From assembly GCA_009776495.1 (NCBI GenBank), contig WRNS01000093.1, positions 1 to 5,219 on the forward strand: a stretch of 5,219 bases of DNA, written 5' to 3'. Numbering within the stretch: position 1 is the first letter of the stretch; each line of letters begins with the position of its first letter. This DNA is from Methanobrevibacter sp. (GTDB taxonomy: Archaea > Methanobacteriota > Methanobacteria > Methanobacteriales > Methanobacteriaceae). The translations under genes were made by a program, and so were the position numbers. Below, one piece after another: positions 4,788 through 5,219 of the stretch. The notes below the pieces were generated by a model. The model saw only the letters and a program-made list of their open reading frames with translations. It did no database searches and was not told where the DNA came from.

Positions 4788-4926
4788 AATTGATAGTTAT
4801 AGTGATTGGAAAATGTGTTTTTTGTGGAAATATTTTCTTTTTAAGCTTAAATCATCTTTTTATTGATTTTTTTATACTTATTAAGGAAAAATTTATATTT
4901 AATGAAATTGATAGATAATGGTGATT
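4788..4926 (+). repeat. imperfect direct repeat pair at 4788-4807 and 4906-4926
   Basis: AATTGATAGTTATAGTGATT (4788-4807) resembles the 21-nt stretch at 4906-4926, which also begins AATTGATAG and ends GTGATT. The second copy spans the start of the Rpn-family gene; the first spans the GTG of a 38-codon ORF with a CxxCG motif. The spacing is 118 nt. It may be a duplicated start region or chance similarity in AT-rich sequence. Confidence 0.35.
4884..4899 (+). promoter_or_regulatory. candidate promoter of the Rpn-family gene
   Basis: GGAAAAA (4885-4891, BRE-like) followed by TTTATATT (4892-4899) is a good archaeal promoter match. A start about 25 nt downstream lands at about 4918-4922, on top of the assigned ATG, so the message would be leaderless or nearly so. 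Confidence 0.5.
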
Positions 4927-5219
4927 ATAATTAGAATTGAAAAAAATGGGAAAAAAATAAATCTTCTAAATCAATATTTGTTTCCAAAAGTATTCGGTGA
5001 GAAAGGCTGTGAAAAGGAAACTTTACACTTGATAAACACATTCACAGGAAAAAACTTCACAAGCTTATCCTATGAACCCAATGAAATGGAAGGATTACAT
5101 CACGGTAATAAAAAATCCAATGTCGATGTCTTAGTACTGGTAAACGATGGAAGTTTAGTAAATATCGAAGCACAAATCCAACCCCAAAAAAGCTTCCACA
5201 AAAGAAGCCACTTATACAA
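4918..5219 (+). CDS. Rpn / PDDEXK_2 putative-transposase nuclease, partial
   Basis: The first 100 codons are present; the gene runs off the window. The sequence fits the Rpn recombination-promoting nuclease/putative transposase family with a PD-(D/E)XK core, also annotated PDDEXK_2. Landmarks are INLLNQYLFPKVFGEKG at 14-30 (typical N-terminal helix), KKSNVDVLVLVNDG at 65-78 with the metal-site Asp70, and VNIEAQIQ at 81-88, where E84-x-Q86 is the family's usual variant of E-x-K. Members act on DNA, and E. coli Rpn proteins promote RecA-independent recombination and DNA cleavage; the biological role in archaea is unsettled. Start: ATG 4918 is preceded in frame by a TAG at 4912, and GTG 4921 is an alternative. 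There is no upstream ribosome-binding site; a perfect GGTGAT lies at 4920-4925, inside the start. Codons ending in C (AAC, TTC, CAC, CCC, ATC) are much more frequent than in mmp14 or cobY, hinting at foreign or recently moved DNA. Confidence 0.82.
   Translation, partial: MVIIIRIEKNGKKINLLNQYLFPKVFGEKGCEKETLHLINTFTGKNFTSLSYEPNEMEGLHHGNKKSNVDVLVLVNDGSLVNIEAQIQPQKSFHKRSHLY

Larger units (their letters stand above)
4323..4917. other. AT-rich gene-poor spacer with doubtful mini-ORFs
   Basis: No gene can be supported here. Three short + strand ORFs were seen: 4389-4457 (22 aa, MKERGVGYFFIPLSQ...), 4459-4530 (23 aa, hydrophobic, preceded by ATATATTATAAA but no ribosome-binding site) and 4802-4918 from a GTG (38 aa, with KCVFCGN, a CxxCG knuckle, then hydrophobic residues). 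They may be remnants or chance. Inverted repeats occur at 4669-4688 (ATTAATAA / TTATTAAT around AAAA) and 4765-4785 (TTGAATT / AATTCAA around 7 nt). The remainder is A/T runs. Confidence 0.55.

Overview
The window is very AT-rich and reads as a stretch of a mesophilic methanogenic archaeon, most likely Methanobacteriales of the Methanobrevibacter type. The evidence is a methanogenesis-marker protein 14 gene, an archaeal-type CobY, archaeal promoter elements (TTTATATA/TTATATAA boxes followed by GGTGA or GAGG ribosome-binding sites), long oligo-T termination tracts, and a PD-(D/E)XK putative-transposase gene of a kind common in that group. The genus is an inference.

Layout. Positions 1-421 hold no clear gene: a T-rich low-complexity tract, an 8-bp inverted repeat, and two and a third copies of a 26-bp tandem repeat just upstream of the mmp14 TATA box. 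Positions 422-1888 (+) are mmp14, an ASKHA-fold (actin/Hsp70/sugar-kinase-like) protein restricted to methanogens. Positions 1954-2631 (+) are cobY, the GTP:adenosylcobinamide-phosphate guanylyltransferase of archaeal B12 synthesis, on the same strand after a 65-nt gap. Positions 2717-3013 (+) encode a small PRC-barrel protein with its own strong promoter. Positions 3014-3370 are a convergent intergenic region with terminators for both strands and a short, less AT-rich stretch that looks like decayed coding sequence. Positions 3371-4003 (-) encode a secreted thermonuclease (SNase) with a Cys/His C-terminal module. Upstream of it on the same strand, about 4049-4322, is what I read as a frameshifted remnant of a membrane-protein gene with an acidic tail. 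Positions 4323-4917 are AT-rich with only doubtful mini-ORFs and repeats. From 4918 to the window edge (+) runs the 5' part of an Rpn/PDDEXK_2-type nuclease gene, cut by the edge.

The first half is ordinary methanogen core: mmp14 and cobY both connect to methanogenesis, cobY through the corrinoid cofactor of methyl transfer. Known ASKHA proteins include reactivators of corrinoid and B12 enzymes, so the mmp14-cobY neighbourhood suggests a testable role for MMP14. The second half looks like accessory, decaying DNA: a secreted nuclease between gene remnants, next to a putative-transposase-family gene with different codon use. I see no tRNA, rRNA, CRISPR array or complete insertion sequence.
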